Source of the DNA: Deltaproteobacteria bacterium
GTDB taxonomy: Bacteria > Myxococcota > B64-G9
DNA length: 33,822 nt
NCBI GenBank assembly: GCA_030622135.1
Contig: JAUXGL010000025.1
Location: forward strand, 1-33,822
Direction: 5' to 3'
In this document: positions 25,383 through 33,709 of the stretch, one piece after another
Layout: the number at the start of each line of letters is the position of its first letter
Position numbering within the stretch: position 1 is the first letter of the stretch
Made by a program: the position numbers and the translations under genes
Notes under the pieces: model-generated
Databases searched by the model: none
The model's input: only the letters and a program-made list of their open reading frames with translations
What the model was told of the DNA's origin: nothing

Positions 25383-26452
25383 GCGTGGAAGAAAAACCCC
25401 AGCCGGCGACGGCACAAACCGCGGCACCAAACGGCACGGCGCAAACTGCCGCACCAAGCGGCACGGCACAAACCGCGGCACCGAATGGCACGGCACAACC
25501 CGCCGCACCAAATGGCACGGCACAACCCGCCGTAATTGCCGTCGGTGGAGGCAAGGGTGGCATCGGCAAGACCCTACTGACCGCCAACCTGGGGATTTAT
25601 TTCGCCAAGAACAAGCGGCGAGTGGTCCTGGTGGACGCTGACCTGGGTGGATCCAACCTGCACACCTGCCTGGGTATCGATTTCCCCGAGGTGTCGCTGA
25701 GCGATTTCGTCCAACGGCGGGCTCCCACGATCGAGGACGTCATCGTCGAGACGGGGATCGAGGGGCTCCGTTTGATCAGCGGCGCGCAGGATTTTATGGG
25801 ATCGGTCAACATCAAGTATACTCAGAAGCTACGCGTGCTCAAGCAGATCTTCAAGATCGACACCGAGGTGGTTTTATTGGACCTCGGGTCGGGCACCTCT
25901 TTCAACGTCTTGGATTTCTTTCTGGCCTCCAACCTGGGGGTCGTGGTGATGGCGCCAGAGCCCACCTCCCTGGAGAACAGCTACCTTTTCGTCAAGAGTG
26001 CCTTCTACCGCTTGCTGCGTCACCGTGAGAAAGACGCGCCCTTTAGGAAGATCATCGAGGAGTCCATGGGAAGCCGCAGCGAGAAAGGCATCCGGACTCC
26101 CTATGATCTGATCCGGGAAGTGAGCAAGCTGGATCCGGAGAAGGGCGATACTTACCGGGCCTGTATGCAGGCGTTTAGGCCCTTGCTGGTGATCAACCAG
26201 GTTCGCGATCAGGACGACGCCGAGCTGGGCCAGGCCGTGCGCACGGCGTGTCGCAAGTACTTCGGCATCGACCTGGGTTACCTGGGCCACATCGAATACG
26301 ACGACGCGGTCTGGCAGTCCGTCCGCAGCCGTACGTTGCTTGTGCAGGAGCAACCGGATTCATCCTTTGCCGAGAACATCTGGAACATTGGTCGCGGGAT
26401 CACCCGGCGGATCGAGGAGCGGCAGGAGGGGGGCAGGTGGAACTTCAAATGA
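25379..26452 (+). CDS. MinD/ParA-like P-loop ATPase with repeat-containing N-terminus
   Basis: The 357-residue ATPase starts at ATG 25379, overlapping the selA stop. Residues ~1-50 are a repetitive Ala/Thr/Gln/Pro/Asn/Gly linker. The ATPase domain follows with deviant Walker A KGGIGKT (59-65), VLVDADLGG (~78-86) and a switch II-like LLDLGSGTS. The C-terminal third is helical and lacks an obvious MinD membrane-targeting helix. The family includes MinD, FlhG and MinD-like positioning ATPases of myxobacteria. It probably helps position a cellular structure together with the next gene, whose start overlaps its stop (ATGA). I infer a polarity or envelope-assembly role; nothing here identifies the cargo. 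Confidence 0.88.
   Translation: MSVEEKPQPATAQTAAPNGTAQTAAPSGTAQTAAPNGTAQPAAPNGTAQPAVIAVGGGKGGIGKTLLTANLGIYFAKNKRRVVLVDADLGGSNLHTCLGIDFPEVSLSDFVQRRAPTIEDVIVETGIEGLRLISGAQDFMGSVNIKYTQKLRVLKQIFKIDTEVVLLDLGSGTSFNVLDFFLASNLGVVVMAPEPTSLENSYLFVKSAFYRLLRHREKDAPFRKIIEESMGSRSEKGIRTPYDLIREVSKLDPEKGDTYRACMQAFRPLLVINQVRDQDDAELGQAVRTACRKYFGIDLGYLGHIEYDDAVWQSVRSRTLLVQEQPDSSFAENIWNIGRGITRRIEERQEGGRWNFK
25409..25537 (+). repeat. 27-bp tandem repeat, 4.8 copies
   Basis: Four 27-base units begin at 25409, 25436, 25463 and 25490, with a partial fifth to about 25537. Each encodes the nine residues TAQTAAPNG or a close variant (for example TAQPAAPNG). Unit-to-unit differences are mostly third-position changes plus Asn/Ser and Thr/Pro changes. 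Expansion or contraction would remain in frame and would change linker length only. Confidence 0.9.
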
Positions 26453-27252
26453 GGGATTTCCGGGAACAAAACTACTACGAGCTGCTGGAGGTCAAGCCCC
26501 ACGCCTCCGCCCAGGATCTGGATCGTTCCTATCAACGCGTGCGGTGCTATTTTAGCGGAGAATCGGTTGCCACCTACGCCCTCTTCCAGCCTGACGAGCT
26601 TACGTTGCTGCGGCGGCGCATCGAAGAGGCCTACCGGGTGTTGAGCGATCCGGATCGCCGCAGGAGATACGACCGCGAGATCTTCGACCTGAAGGAAGGC
26701 GAGGAACTCCCAGCGCCCGTGGAAGAAGCGCAGACGAGCATGCTTGAGCCCGTGCGCGAGATTGCGCCCGAGGAGGAAACCAAGCCGGAGCCGTCGCGGG
26801 GGATCGAGCCGTTCGAGGGGATTGAACCGTTCGAGGTGATCGACGCGGACCTGCTTGATTCACAGGAGATCAACGAGCCGCCCGCGGAGATCGATTCCAT
26901 CGAGGATCGTGTAATTCGGGAAGAGGGTGAAGATGCGCCTGTGGCGGTTACGGCGGATCGGCCCCCGAAACCTCAGTTTCCCCCCATGCCGGTAATTACC
27001 GAGGAGACGGAGTACACCGGTGATTTGCTGCGGCAGGTGCGCGAGGCGCGGGGCCTGACTCTCGATCAGATGGCCAACACCACTAAGATCGCCATCTACT
27101 ACCTGCGTGATCTGGAGAAGGAGGAGTACGAAGACCTTCCCGCCAAGGTGTACGTGCGCGGCTATTTGAAACAGCTCGCCAAGCTGTTGAAGCTGGATCC
27201 CGAACCCATGGCCAGGAGCTACACCGACAGGATGGAGCGGCCCGAGGAGTAA
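26449..27252 (+). CDS. degenerate J-domain / RodZ-type HTH protein
   Basis: The start at ATG 26449 overlaps the previous stop by ATGA and gives 267 residues. Residues ~6-78 look like a J-domain (NYYELLEVKPHASAQDLDRSY, then an EEAYRVLSDPDRRRRYD end). The diagnostic HPD tripeptide is absent; the sequence there reads CYFSGES, so stimulation of DnaK is unlikely. Residues ~80-185 are a Glu/Pro-rich acidic linker. Residues ~187-260 are an HTH_25 domain as in RodZ (LRQVREARGLTLDQMANTTKI, then YLRDLEKEEYEDLPAKVYVRGYL). Unlike RodZ it ends right after the HTH with no membrane helix. It is probably a partner of the MinD-like ATPase, with a structural or DNA-binding role that is not established. Confidence 0.83.
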   Translation: MRDFREQNYYELLEVKPHASAQDLDRSYQRVRCYFSGESVATYALFQPDELTLLRRRIEEAYRVLSDPDRRRRYDREIFDLKEGEELPAPVEEAQTSMLEPVREIAPEEETKPEPSRGIEPFEGIEPFEVIDADLLDSQEINEPPAEIDSIEDRVIREEGEDAPVAVTADRPPKPQFPPMPVITEETEYTGDLLRQVREARGLTLDQMANTTKIAIYYLRDLEKEEYEDLPAKVYVRGYLKQLAKLLKLDPEPMARSYTDRMERPEE

Positions 27253-27285
27253 AGGCCTGCCCCGTTGGCCCAATCGGCCATGTGC

Positions 27286-27918
27286 TCAATCAGACTCGGC
27301 ATCCGTTTTATTACTCCTTACATATTTTATCCCGAAGACGGCCGCGATCATGGCGATTAGCAGGATCAGGCTCCAGATACCCAGGTCCTTCATGAAGCCG
27401 AGGATGCTGTCGATCTGCTCGCAGAAGATATACCCGAGGATTAGTCCCAAAAGGCCGTGCAGCATCGTGGTGGTGGCGTCGATGGCCACGAACTTCCAGA
27501 AGCGGTAACGCAGAAACCCGGTGGCCACGTAGGTCGGCGCCCGGGTTCCGAAGAAGAACCGGCAGCCCACGATGGCCCAGATCCCCTTCTTTTTCATGGT
27601 CTCCCGCGCCTTCTTGAACTTCCGCGAGTTGACGATCCGGTTACCGACGCGCGTACCCATTAGCATCTTCAGGACCCCGCGGCCCATCCAGTACTGGGTG
27701 ATGTTGGTCGCGATGATCCCCGCAATCACCGCGAATCCCCCACCAAACCAGTGCAGGATCCCACCGGCGACGGCCGCCCCGGTCAGCAGGGTGAAGGCCT
27801 CCTCCGGTGGCGCTAGCGGAAATACGGCCGAGAACCACACGATCAAAAACAGCCCGAAGTGGGGATTCCCCGCAAACGGAGTCAGGAAGTCGTCGACAAA
27901 GGCCTGTAGTAGCTCCAA
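27286..27918 (-). CDS. DedA/VTT-family membrane protein
   Basis: This 210-residue inner-membrane protein has about five hydrophobic segments. The family block is visible at residues ~22-45 (acidic PPEEAFTLLTGA), and a Gly/Arg-rich loop reads CRFFFGTRAPTYVATGFLRYRFWKF, the DedA-type F/R-x-x-G-x-R motif (residues ~119-143, quoted in part). DedA proteins act in lipid scrambling or flipping and in membrane homeostasis, for example undecaprenyl phosphate or phosphatidylethanolamine movement. The substrate here is unknown. It is convergent with the J-domain/HTH gene, with a weak 5-bp hairpin (27266-27280) between them, and its start diverges from the coiled-coil gene. Confidence 0.82.
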   Translation of the reverse strand: MELLQAFVDDFLTPFAGNPHFGLFLIVWFSAVFPLAPPEEAFTLLTGAAVAGGILHWFGGGFAVIAGIIATNITQYWMGRGVLKMLMGTRVGNRIVNSRKFKKARETMKKKGIWAIVGCRFFFGTRAPTYVATGFLRYRFWKFVAIDATTTMLHGLLGLILGYIFCEQIDSILGFMKDLGIWSLILLIAMIAAVFGIKYVRSNKTDAESD

Positions 27919-28086
27919 TACAACTCCAATCCCACCCTGTCCCGGGTCAACATGGTGTTTGAGTATGTAATGGAGGTCAAGCTATTTGAGGAAAAAGAGA
28001 AAGAGAAAGAGGTGGACGGACATGTCGTACAGATCGATCCAGATTTCAGCACGAGCCGGTTGAAATCGATACACTACGAAGGTATC

Positions 28087-28767
28087 ATGGGAGCCATGGA
28101 AACGCATTATCTCATCGCCCTGGTTGTGGGGATCGGCATGGGTTTCTTGATTCTCATCTGCCTGATTCTCATCTTATTCCAATCGCAGAAGCTGCTGTCG
28201 AGGATCCGGAAGTCGGACGAAGACATACAAAGCATCCTGGCGTTCATCCTGCGGGGCAAGGATGCGGAGGTAGCGGCCACGAAAGATGCTGTGAAAAAAC
28301 AGCTAGACGAAAAGGACGCCCGGATCAATGAGCTGTCCAACTCGATGGAGCCTCTGATGGCGGAGAAGCAGAGGGAGATGCAGACGCTCAAGGCTTCTAT
28401 CTCCGAGCTTATCCACGAGAAGGAGGAGAAGCAGAAGCTTCGCGCCGAGAGGGATCTGCTGGAGCGGGAGAAGCAGGAAGAGTTCGAGGTCCTGACCGAG
28501 TCCATTCAGGCGCTGGCCAAGGAGAAGGAGGAGTTCGAGAAGGTTACCACCACCATGGACGACATGCTCGAGGAGAAGTACGAGGAGCTGGATAAATTGA
28601 AAAAGTCCATCGAGGATGTGGAGAACGAAAAGACGGCCTCGGAGCGCGAACTCATCGATGTGCTGGCGGAGAAGGAGAAAAGAATTCGTGAGTTGGAGAA
28701 GCCCAAGAAGATCGTGGAAGGCGAAGATTTCTCCAAGATCATGGAAGACGAAGATCTCTCCGACTGA
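28087..28767 (+). CDS. membrane-anchored coiled-coil protein
   Basis: The start at ATG 28087, behind GAAGG, gives 226 residues; ATG 28096 is nearly as good, and the frame is open back to 27952. One membrane helix sits at residues ~8-30 (LIALVVGIGMGFLILICLILIL). From about residue 40 to 210 the sequence is a long, highly charged coiled coil (Glu, Lys, Leu-rich, for example KEEFEKVTTTMDDMLEEKYEE). It is followed by an acidic tail ending EDEDLSD. I do not recognise a family. Such proteins often act as envelope scaffolds or spacers. It stops four bases before the CAP-domain lipoprotein start and is probably translationally coupled with it. Confidence 0.75.
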   Translation: MGAMETHYLIALVVGIGMGFLILICLILILFQSQKLLSRIRKSDEDIQSILAFILRGKDAEVAATKDAVKKQLDEKDARINELSNSMEPLMAEKQREMQTLKASISELIHEKEEKQKLRAERDLLEREKQEEFEVLTESIQALAKEKEEFEKVTTTMDDMLEEKYEELDKLKKSIEDVENEKTASERELIDVLAEKEKRIRELEKPKKIVEGEDFSKIMEDEDLSD

Positions 28768-28770
28768 CGT

Positions 28771-29442
28771 TTGAGAGCAATCAACCCAACACTCTTGGCC
28801 GCTTGCCTGGTTCTGGCCGGATGCGCCCCCGAGCGGGTGGTCCGGCCCCAGACCTCCAGAGAGGCCGGCCTGCAAAGAGAGCTTCTTTTTGAGCTCAACC
28901 GCCTGCGTGCAAACCCGCGCGTGTACGTGCCTCTACTAGGAGAGCACAAGAAAGGCTTTTCGGGAAACCGCAAGTACCTGTCCAAGCATGAGGTTTTGTT
29001 AACCCGGGAGGGCGTCAAGCCCGTGGACGGGGCCATCGAGTTTTTGAAGCAGGCTCTCCCGGTGCCCGTTTTGAGGCTGTCTGCGGGGATGTCCCGGGCG
29101 GCTCTGGATCACGTTCACGACACGGGGCCGGAGGGCAAGATCGGCCACTTCGGCACCGACGGGAGTTCCCCGGGGGAGCGGCTGCAGCGCTACGGCAAGC
29201 CGGTAGGCTGGGTGGCCGAGAACATCGGCTTCGGCGATGCGCGGGCCCAAAACATGGTGATGATCCTGCTGGTGGACGACGGGGTTCCCGACCGCGGCCA
29301 CCGCAAGAAGATGCTCTCCGGCCGGTATCGGCACGTGGGTATAGCCTGCGGCCCGCACAAGATCTACCGGCACATGTGCGTCATCGACTTCGCCGAGGAG
29401 TATATCGAGAAGGTGGTTACTTCCCCGGACACTGATCCCTGA
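28771..29442 (+). CDS. CAP-domain (SCP/PR-1-like) lipoprotein
   Basis: The start is TTG 28771, three bases after the upstream stop. It is the only start that gives a complete lipoprotein signal with lipobox LAGC (Cys18). The product is 223 residues. The CAP domain begins at ELNRLRANPRVY and contains His in DHVHDTG, Glu in AENIGFG and His in DRGHRKK, the usual cleft residues of the family. An insertion of about 45 residues sits between the first helix and the first His block. A secreted or lipid-anchored envelope role is expected; no enzyme activity is established. The 3' end overlaps the 3' end of pckA by 26 bases on the opposite strand. Confidence 0.8.
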   Translation: MRAINPTLLAACLVLAGCAPERVVRPQTSREAGLQRELLFELNRLRANPRVYVPLLGEHKKGFSGNRKYLSKHEVLLTREGVKPVDGAIEFLKQALPVPVLRLSAGMSRAALDHVHDTGPEGKIGHFGTDGSSPGERLQRYGKPVGWVAENIGFGDARAQNMVMILLVDDGVPDRGHRKKMLSGRYRHVGIACGPHKIYRHMCVIDFAEEYIEKVVTSPDTDP

Positions 29443-31063
29443 CGGCGGGATCGATGTTCTTGTTTCCATAGGCCTTGTCGAAGTGGGTGGAGAACTGTTG
29501 GGCCAGCTTCTTGGCGCGTTCTTCGAAGGCCTGCCGGTCCGACCAGGTGTTAACCGGGAAGAGGACGGACTGATCGGGGATGTTTGGGCACTGGACCGGG
29601 ACCTGGACGTGAAAGACAGGATCTTTCTTGTACTCTACGTCCTTGAGTGCGCCGGTCAGGGCGGCCTGGACCATCTCGCGGGTCAGGGTGATGTCCATGC
29701 GCTGGCCCTGGCCGAAGGGGCCGCCGCTCCAGCCGGTGTTGATCAGGTAGACGTCGGTGCCGTGCTTCTCCATGTTTTCGCCCAGCATGCGGGCGTAGAC
29801 GTCGGGGTTTCGGGGCATGAAGGGCTCGCCGAAGAAGCGCGAGAAGACCGTCTTGGGTTCGATGATGCCGGTCTCGGTGCCGGCCAGCTTGCTGGTGTAG
29901 CCCATCAGGAACCAGAGCATGGCCTGTTGCCGGGTCAGCCGGGACACCGGCGGGATCACTCCGTTGGCGTCGGCGGTCAAGAACAGGATGGTCTGGGGGT
30001 GGGAGCCTATGGGCGGGTCCTTGATGTTGGAAAGCTCGGTCAGCCGGTAGGAGGCGCGTGAGTTGGGGGTGAGTCGGTCGTCGAACAGGTCGAAGTGGCC
30101 GTCGGGGTACATCATGGCGTTTTCCACGATGGCGCCGTGCTCCAGGTAGGCGGCCTTATGGAAGACCGCCTTGAAGATCTCCGGCTCTTTCTTTGGATCC
30201 AGGTCGATGAGCTTGGCGTAGCAGCCGTACTCGAAGTTGGCCACGCCGTGCTCGGACCAGCCGTGCTCGTCGTCGCCCAGCAGGGCTCGGCGGGCGTCGG
30301 CCGATAGGGTGGTCTTGCCCGTGCCGGACAAGCCCAAGAGCAGGGCGGTATCGCCGTCGGGACCCTGGTTGGCCGAGCAGTGGATGGGCAGGATGCCTTC
30401 GGCCGGCAGGTAGTAGTTCATCACCGTGAAGATCAGCTTCTTTACCGAGCCGCCGTAGGCGGAGCCGTAGACCACTCCCAGCCGCCGGTCGAAGTCCATG
30501 GCCACGGCCATGTCGGAGGTCTCGCCGCTCTCGGTAACCCGCAGGCGGCCCTGGTAGCGTTTGCGATCCAGCTTGTCGTAGGGCAAGACCAGCAGGGTGT
30601 AGGGTCGCTGGGCGAAGACCGACTTGTCCAGATCCTTGGGGACCGGGCGAAACATGTTGTCGGTAAACAGGGCGGCCAGGGAAAGATCCGTGACCACCTG
30701 GACGGGCAGGGCCCAGCGCGAGTCGGCGCCGACCACCCGGTCGGTGACGTAGAGCCGCTCCTTTTTCTCCAGCGTGGTCAGGGCGTCTTCCATCAGCATG
30801 TCGAAGGTGGACGCCTCGACAGGGAGGTTATTGGGAGAGTCCCAGTCGATGCCGGCCTCGCTCTCGGGTCGCCGGACCGCCACGGTGTCCTTGGGACTGC
30901 GGCCGGTGGACTCGGGGGGCGTCCAGGTGGCCAGCGCACCGCATGCGGACACCAATGCCTCCTGGCGATCGATCGCCTCCTGGATCATGGTTTGGCGGGA
31001 GGGATTCAAGAGGACGTTTTTGTGGTTCTTCAACAGTCCTGCGACGCGGCTTGTAAATGGCAT
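29417..31063 (-). CDS. pckA: ATP-dependent phosphoenolpyruvate carboxykinase PckA
   Basis: PckA interconverts oxaloacetate plus ATP and phosphoenolpyruvate, CO2 and ADP, the entry step to gluconeogenesis. The start ATG 31063 (MPFTSRVAG) lies behind AAGGAG; a TTG six bases upstream is less likely. The 548-residue product is a little longer than the E. coli enzyme. The kinase motifs are GLSGTGKTTLS (244-254, P-loop) and DDEHGW (264-269, metal/ATP). The substrate-site region reads YGGSVKK and MNYYLP, and HCSAN precedes the P-loop as in the ATP family. It lacks the GTP-type features. It is flanked by the decaying accessory region on its 5' side and has a recognisable promoter (31093-31121). Confidence 0.95.
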   Translation of the reverse strand: MPFTSRVAGLLKNHKNVLLNPSRQTMIQEAIDRQEALVSACGALATWTPPESTGRSPKDTVAVRRPESEAGIDWDSPNNLPVEASTFDMLMEDALTTLEKKERLYVTDRVVGADSRWALPVQVVTDLSLAALFTDNMFRPVPKDLDKSVFAQRPYTLLVLPYDKLDRKRYQGRLRVTESGETSDMAVAMDFDRRLGVVYGSAYGGSVKKLIFTVMNYYLPAEGILPIHCSANQGPDGDTALLLGLSGTGKTTLSADARRALLGDDEHGWSEHGVANFEYGCYAKLIDLDPKKEPEIFKAVFHKAAYLEHGAIVENAMMYPDGHFDLFDDRLTPNSRASYRLTELSNIKDPPIGSHPQTILFLTADANGVIPPVSRLTRQQAMLWFLMGYTSKLAGTETGIIEPKTVFSRFFGEPFMPRNPDVYARMLGENMEKHGTDVYLINTGWSGGPFGQGQRMDITLTREMVQAALTGALKDVEYKKDPVFHVQVPVQCPNIPDQSVLFPVNTWSDRQAFEERAKKLAQQFSTHFDKAYGNKNIDPAVRDQCPGK

Positions 31064-31092
31064 ATCCAACTCCTTTTGGTCGAGGGAAGCCG

Positions 31093-31121
31093 ATCATGCT
31101 CCATCGGAAAACGGATTTCAA
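31093..31121 (-). promoter_or_regulatory. putative promoter of pckA
   Basis: Read on the - strand, TTGAAA (31116-31121) is separated by 17 bases from CATGAT (31093-31098), matching nine of twelve consensus positions. Transcription would begin about 7 bases downstream, near 31086. That leaves about 20 bases before the start codon and covers the ribosome binding site. The rest of the gap up to 31193 shows nothing else clear. Confidence 0.5.
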
Positions 31122-31193
31122 CGGCAAAACGACACGATTCCGTCGGAGAGACTCAGTGAAAAACAACCGGGCCGGACAGTCCCCGTCCTTCAG

Positions 31194-31840
31194 TTACACC
31201 ATTTTTAAAATCCCCTCATCACGATTATCGCCCGCATCCAACACCGTGTAGCCGGAATGCCTCGAAAGCATATCTTCGGGACCCAACTCCCCAGGTCGCT
31301 GCCTAAGCTTCTTGCCCGTAGAGGTATAGAGATACAGCGTCGTCTCGTGGTCTCCGATATAGCCCCACAGAGTGCCCAGCTTCAGTTGCATCTTGCCCTG
31401 GCTCTTTCGGCGTACCGCCAGACCGGTGCCGTCAAGCTGCATAATGCCCGAGCCCAGCACGACCACAGAAGCCGCTCGCCACAGTGGCCTGAGCAACTCT
31501 GTCGCCCAGCCCACTTGATCGCCCAGGGTGGAGTTGGATACTGGCAAACCCATGCGTGCGAAACGCTGTCTCTGGCAATTCAACGGCAGGCCGTCGCGGT
31601 ACTTGTCGACCAGTAACTTCGATACGAACGTGGTGCCGAACTTCCCGCCGTCGACCACCTTGTCGCCTTTGTCGGCGCGCACCAACTCGCCCTCACAATC
31701 TTCGCAGGCCAGTTTTTCTCGGCGGTCGACTCGCACTACCACTTCGGCCGGAATGAGTTCGATTACCTCGGTTACATCATGGCCGATGCATACCCGCGCG
31801 GCTCCGCATTCCGGACAGGGCCGCTGGGATGAGTGGTGTT
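31194..31840 (-). mobile_element. IS66-family transposase fragment (pseudogene)
   Basis: On the - strand this stretch encodes part of an IS66 TnpC transposase. It has the zinc-finger-like Cys pairs (CPECGA then CEDCEG), the long block with LLVDKYRDGLPL and NSTLGDQVGWATELLRPL, and the DDE-domain opening MQLDGTGL. The sequence resembles the family up to GPEDMLSRHSGYTV, near 31220, then departs from it and stops at 31194. The N-terminal IS66 part is missing: upstream of about 31840 the same frame only runs antisense-like through another gene. The flanking tnpA and tnpB genes and inverted repeats are absent. It is a remnant left by deletion or recombination. Confidence 0.8.
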
Positions 31841-32524
31841 GTGCTCGAACCAGCGTACCGTGATACCTCGATGGAAAGCCTCTGTGGCGATCGATCGAAT
31901 CCGGCGAGCTGCATCGATTGCAGACCAGAGGAGCTGGACGCGCTGGCGGTCGAGCGCCCAGTAACGCGGGCGCGGAAAAAACGGACCTGGCCACTCGTCG
32001 GGATGCCAAGCCCAAGGGCCTTCCTCCCAGGGTTTGGCTTGCTCTATCAACTGGATGTCTTTTTCCGGCCACCCATCCTCGACAAGAGGTGATACGTCTT
32101 CGTCAAGGTGTCCATGCTTCAGCCGGTCATGGACCTGTTCAGCGAATCGCTCAAGAGGAGAGACATGCTCCCCAGGTTGATCCACTTCAAAAACCTCTGC
32201 TTGTGCAACGTCATCTGCAAGCGTGACAAACACCTCGATGAACGGCTTGAGTACATAGGGCAGCGTGTTAAGCCATTGCCCTGGCAGCCACACCTCGTTA
32301 CATCTCAGGCCGGATTCGAGGAAGCCCATAATTCCGTTGGCGTGGTCAGCATCGTTGTGGGTGCACACGGCGACGCTGACTCCGTCCGCGCGCGTTGTTG
32401 CCTGGAACACGGCACCGAAGGCTGAACGGGCTCGTCCGCCGTCGACTAGCACAGACCAGTTCCCACGGTCGAGATAGAACGCATCGCCTTGAGCAACCGG
32501 GATCGCGATGAACCGTGGCATCAT
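31772..32524 (-). pseudogene. MBL-fold hydrolase gene truncated by an IS66 junction
   Basis: The start ATG 32524 has a strong AAGGAGG site. The 250-residue frame has a ComEC/Rec2-type metallo-beta-lactamase opening: GDAFYLDRGNWSVLVDGG and the metal motif HNDADH (56-61, H-x-D-x-D-H). At about residue 230 (ITVRWFEHNT, near 31837) the reading frame passes into IS66 sequence, and the last ~20 residues come from the transposon fragment. The authentic C-terminal half of the domain is therefore lost, and activity is doubtful. It is nine bases behind the DUF1016 gene, so the two were probably one operon. The family includes nucleases and extracellular hydrolases; the original function is unknown. Confidence 0.75.
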
Positions 32525-32532
32525 CGCCTCCT

Positions 32533-33709
32533 TCAGCTTTCGTGATCGTCGGAATCCTCGTCCGATGTTTCTGAAATCGCCATCCGGTGCGCCTGCTCAA
32601 CACGCTCGCGCTCGGCGACGAGTTCTTCGCGGAGCTGCTCCTCGGTTGGCAGGTAGAGCTGGTAACGGCTCGCGTGGATCTGCTTGTTGTTCTCGGGCAG
32701 CGTGATGCGGACCATCGCATCGTTCTTAGCGGAGCAAAGGACGATGCCGACGGTCGGCGACTCCCACTTCTCCCGCTGGTGGCGGTCGAAGTAGTTCACG
32801 TACATCTGCATCTGACCGAGGTCCTGGTGAGTGAGCTTGCCGAGCTTCAGGTCGATGAGTACGAAACATTGCAGGAGGCGGTTGTAGAATACCAGGTCGG
32901 CGTAGAAGTGGTCCCCGTCGAGGGTGAGGCGCCTCTGCCGCGCGACGAAGCAGAAGCCCTTGCCGAGTTCGAGAAGAAAGGCATGGAGGTGATCGATGAT
33001 AGCTTGCTCCAGATCGCGCTCGTGCCAGCTTGCCCGCTCCTCCAGCTCCAGGAACTCGAGCACCATGGGGTCCTTGAGGACATCGCGAGGATGGGTGACG
33101 CGCTGGCCCTCCGAGGACCCTGTCCTTGTCTCGGCTTTTGGCGAGGCGCTCATAGAGCAGCGAGGCGATATGGCGCTCAAGCTCACGGGTAGACCAGCAC
33201 TCGCGAGTGGCTTCGATCTCGTAGAAGGCGCGAGCCTGCGGGTTCTGTACCGTCATCAAGAGCCGGTAGTGGGTCCACGAGAGCTGCGGTGGGAAGAGCG
33301 GCTCAGTGACGATGACGGAAGATTGGTGCCGCAGTGCGGCGCCTTTCTCGGAGACGTCGGAAAGGTGCCGCTCCACGGCACCTTTTCCCGGCCCTCCCAG
33401 CTCCTTGGGGATCCGGGACCCCTCCGGGAAGGCCTGATAGAACTGGCGCATCCGCTTTACGTTCGACGCCGTAAAGCCCCGGCCGAAGCGCTCCGTCAGA
33501 CGGGTGGCGAGATTATCGACAAGCCGCTCGCCGTAGCCGGCCCGCTCCTTGCCCTCCTGTTCCACCTCGACGATCTCGCGGCCAATGAGCCAGTAGGCGT
33601 GTACCATGGTCGTGTTGATGGACCGCGAGACCTGGGCCCGGGCAGCCTTGATGATCTGGGAAATGCGCTCATAGAGCGCCTCCTCGCTACGGTCGGTTAG
33701 ATCTGACAT
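32533..33709 (-). pseudogene. frameshifted DUF1016 (YhcG-type PD-(D/E)XK) nuclease gene
   Basis: The start is ATG 33709 (MSDLTDRSEE). The N-terminal DUF1016 half runs from YERISQIIKAARAQV to LLYERLAKSRDKDRVL near 33113. The C-terminal nuclease half lies in another frame, from EGQRVTHPRDVLKDP to the end at 32533, with PD-(D/E)XK features DLVFYN and VLIDLKLGKL. Between DKDRVL and EGQ the family normally has about four more residues, so a loss of about 11 bases near 33110-33113 best explains the break. The C-terminal half ends in an acidic tail. It is followed nine bases later by the MBL-fold gene. The accessory nature and decay suggest a horizontally acquired, possibly defence-related locus. 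Confidence 0.85.

Noticed and set aside
25490..25530. Sigma-54 promoter suggested by TGGCACG repeats
   Set aside because: The expected GC-containing -12 element (TTGC) at the right spacing is missing; the pattern is just the coding repeat.
31194..32072. A 292-residue intact transposase on the - strand
   Set aside because: The first ~78 residues are an out-of-frame reading of the MBL-fold gene, and the IS66 similarity covers only the middle of the family; it is a fragment.
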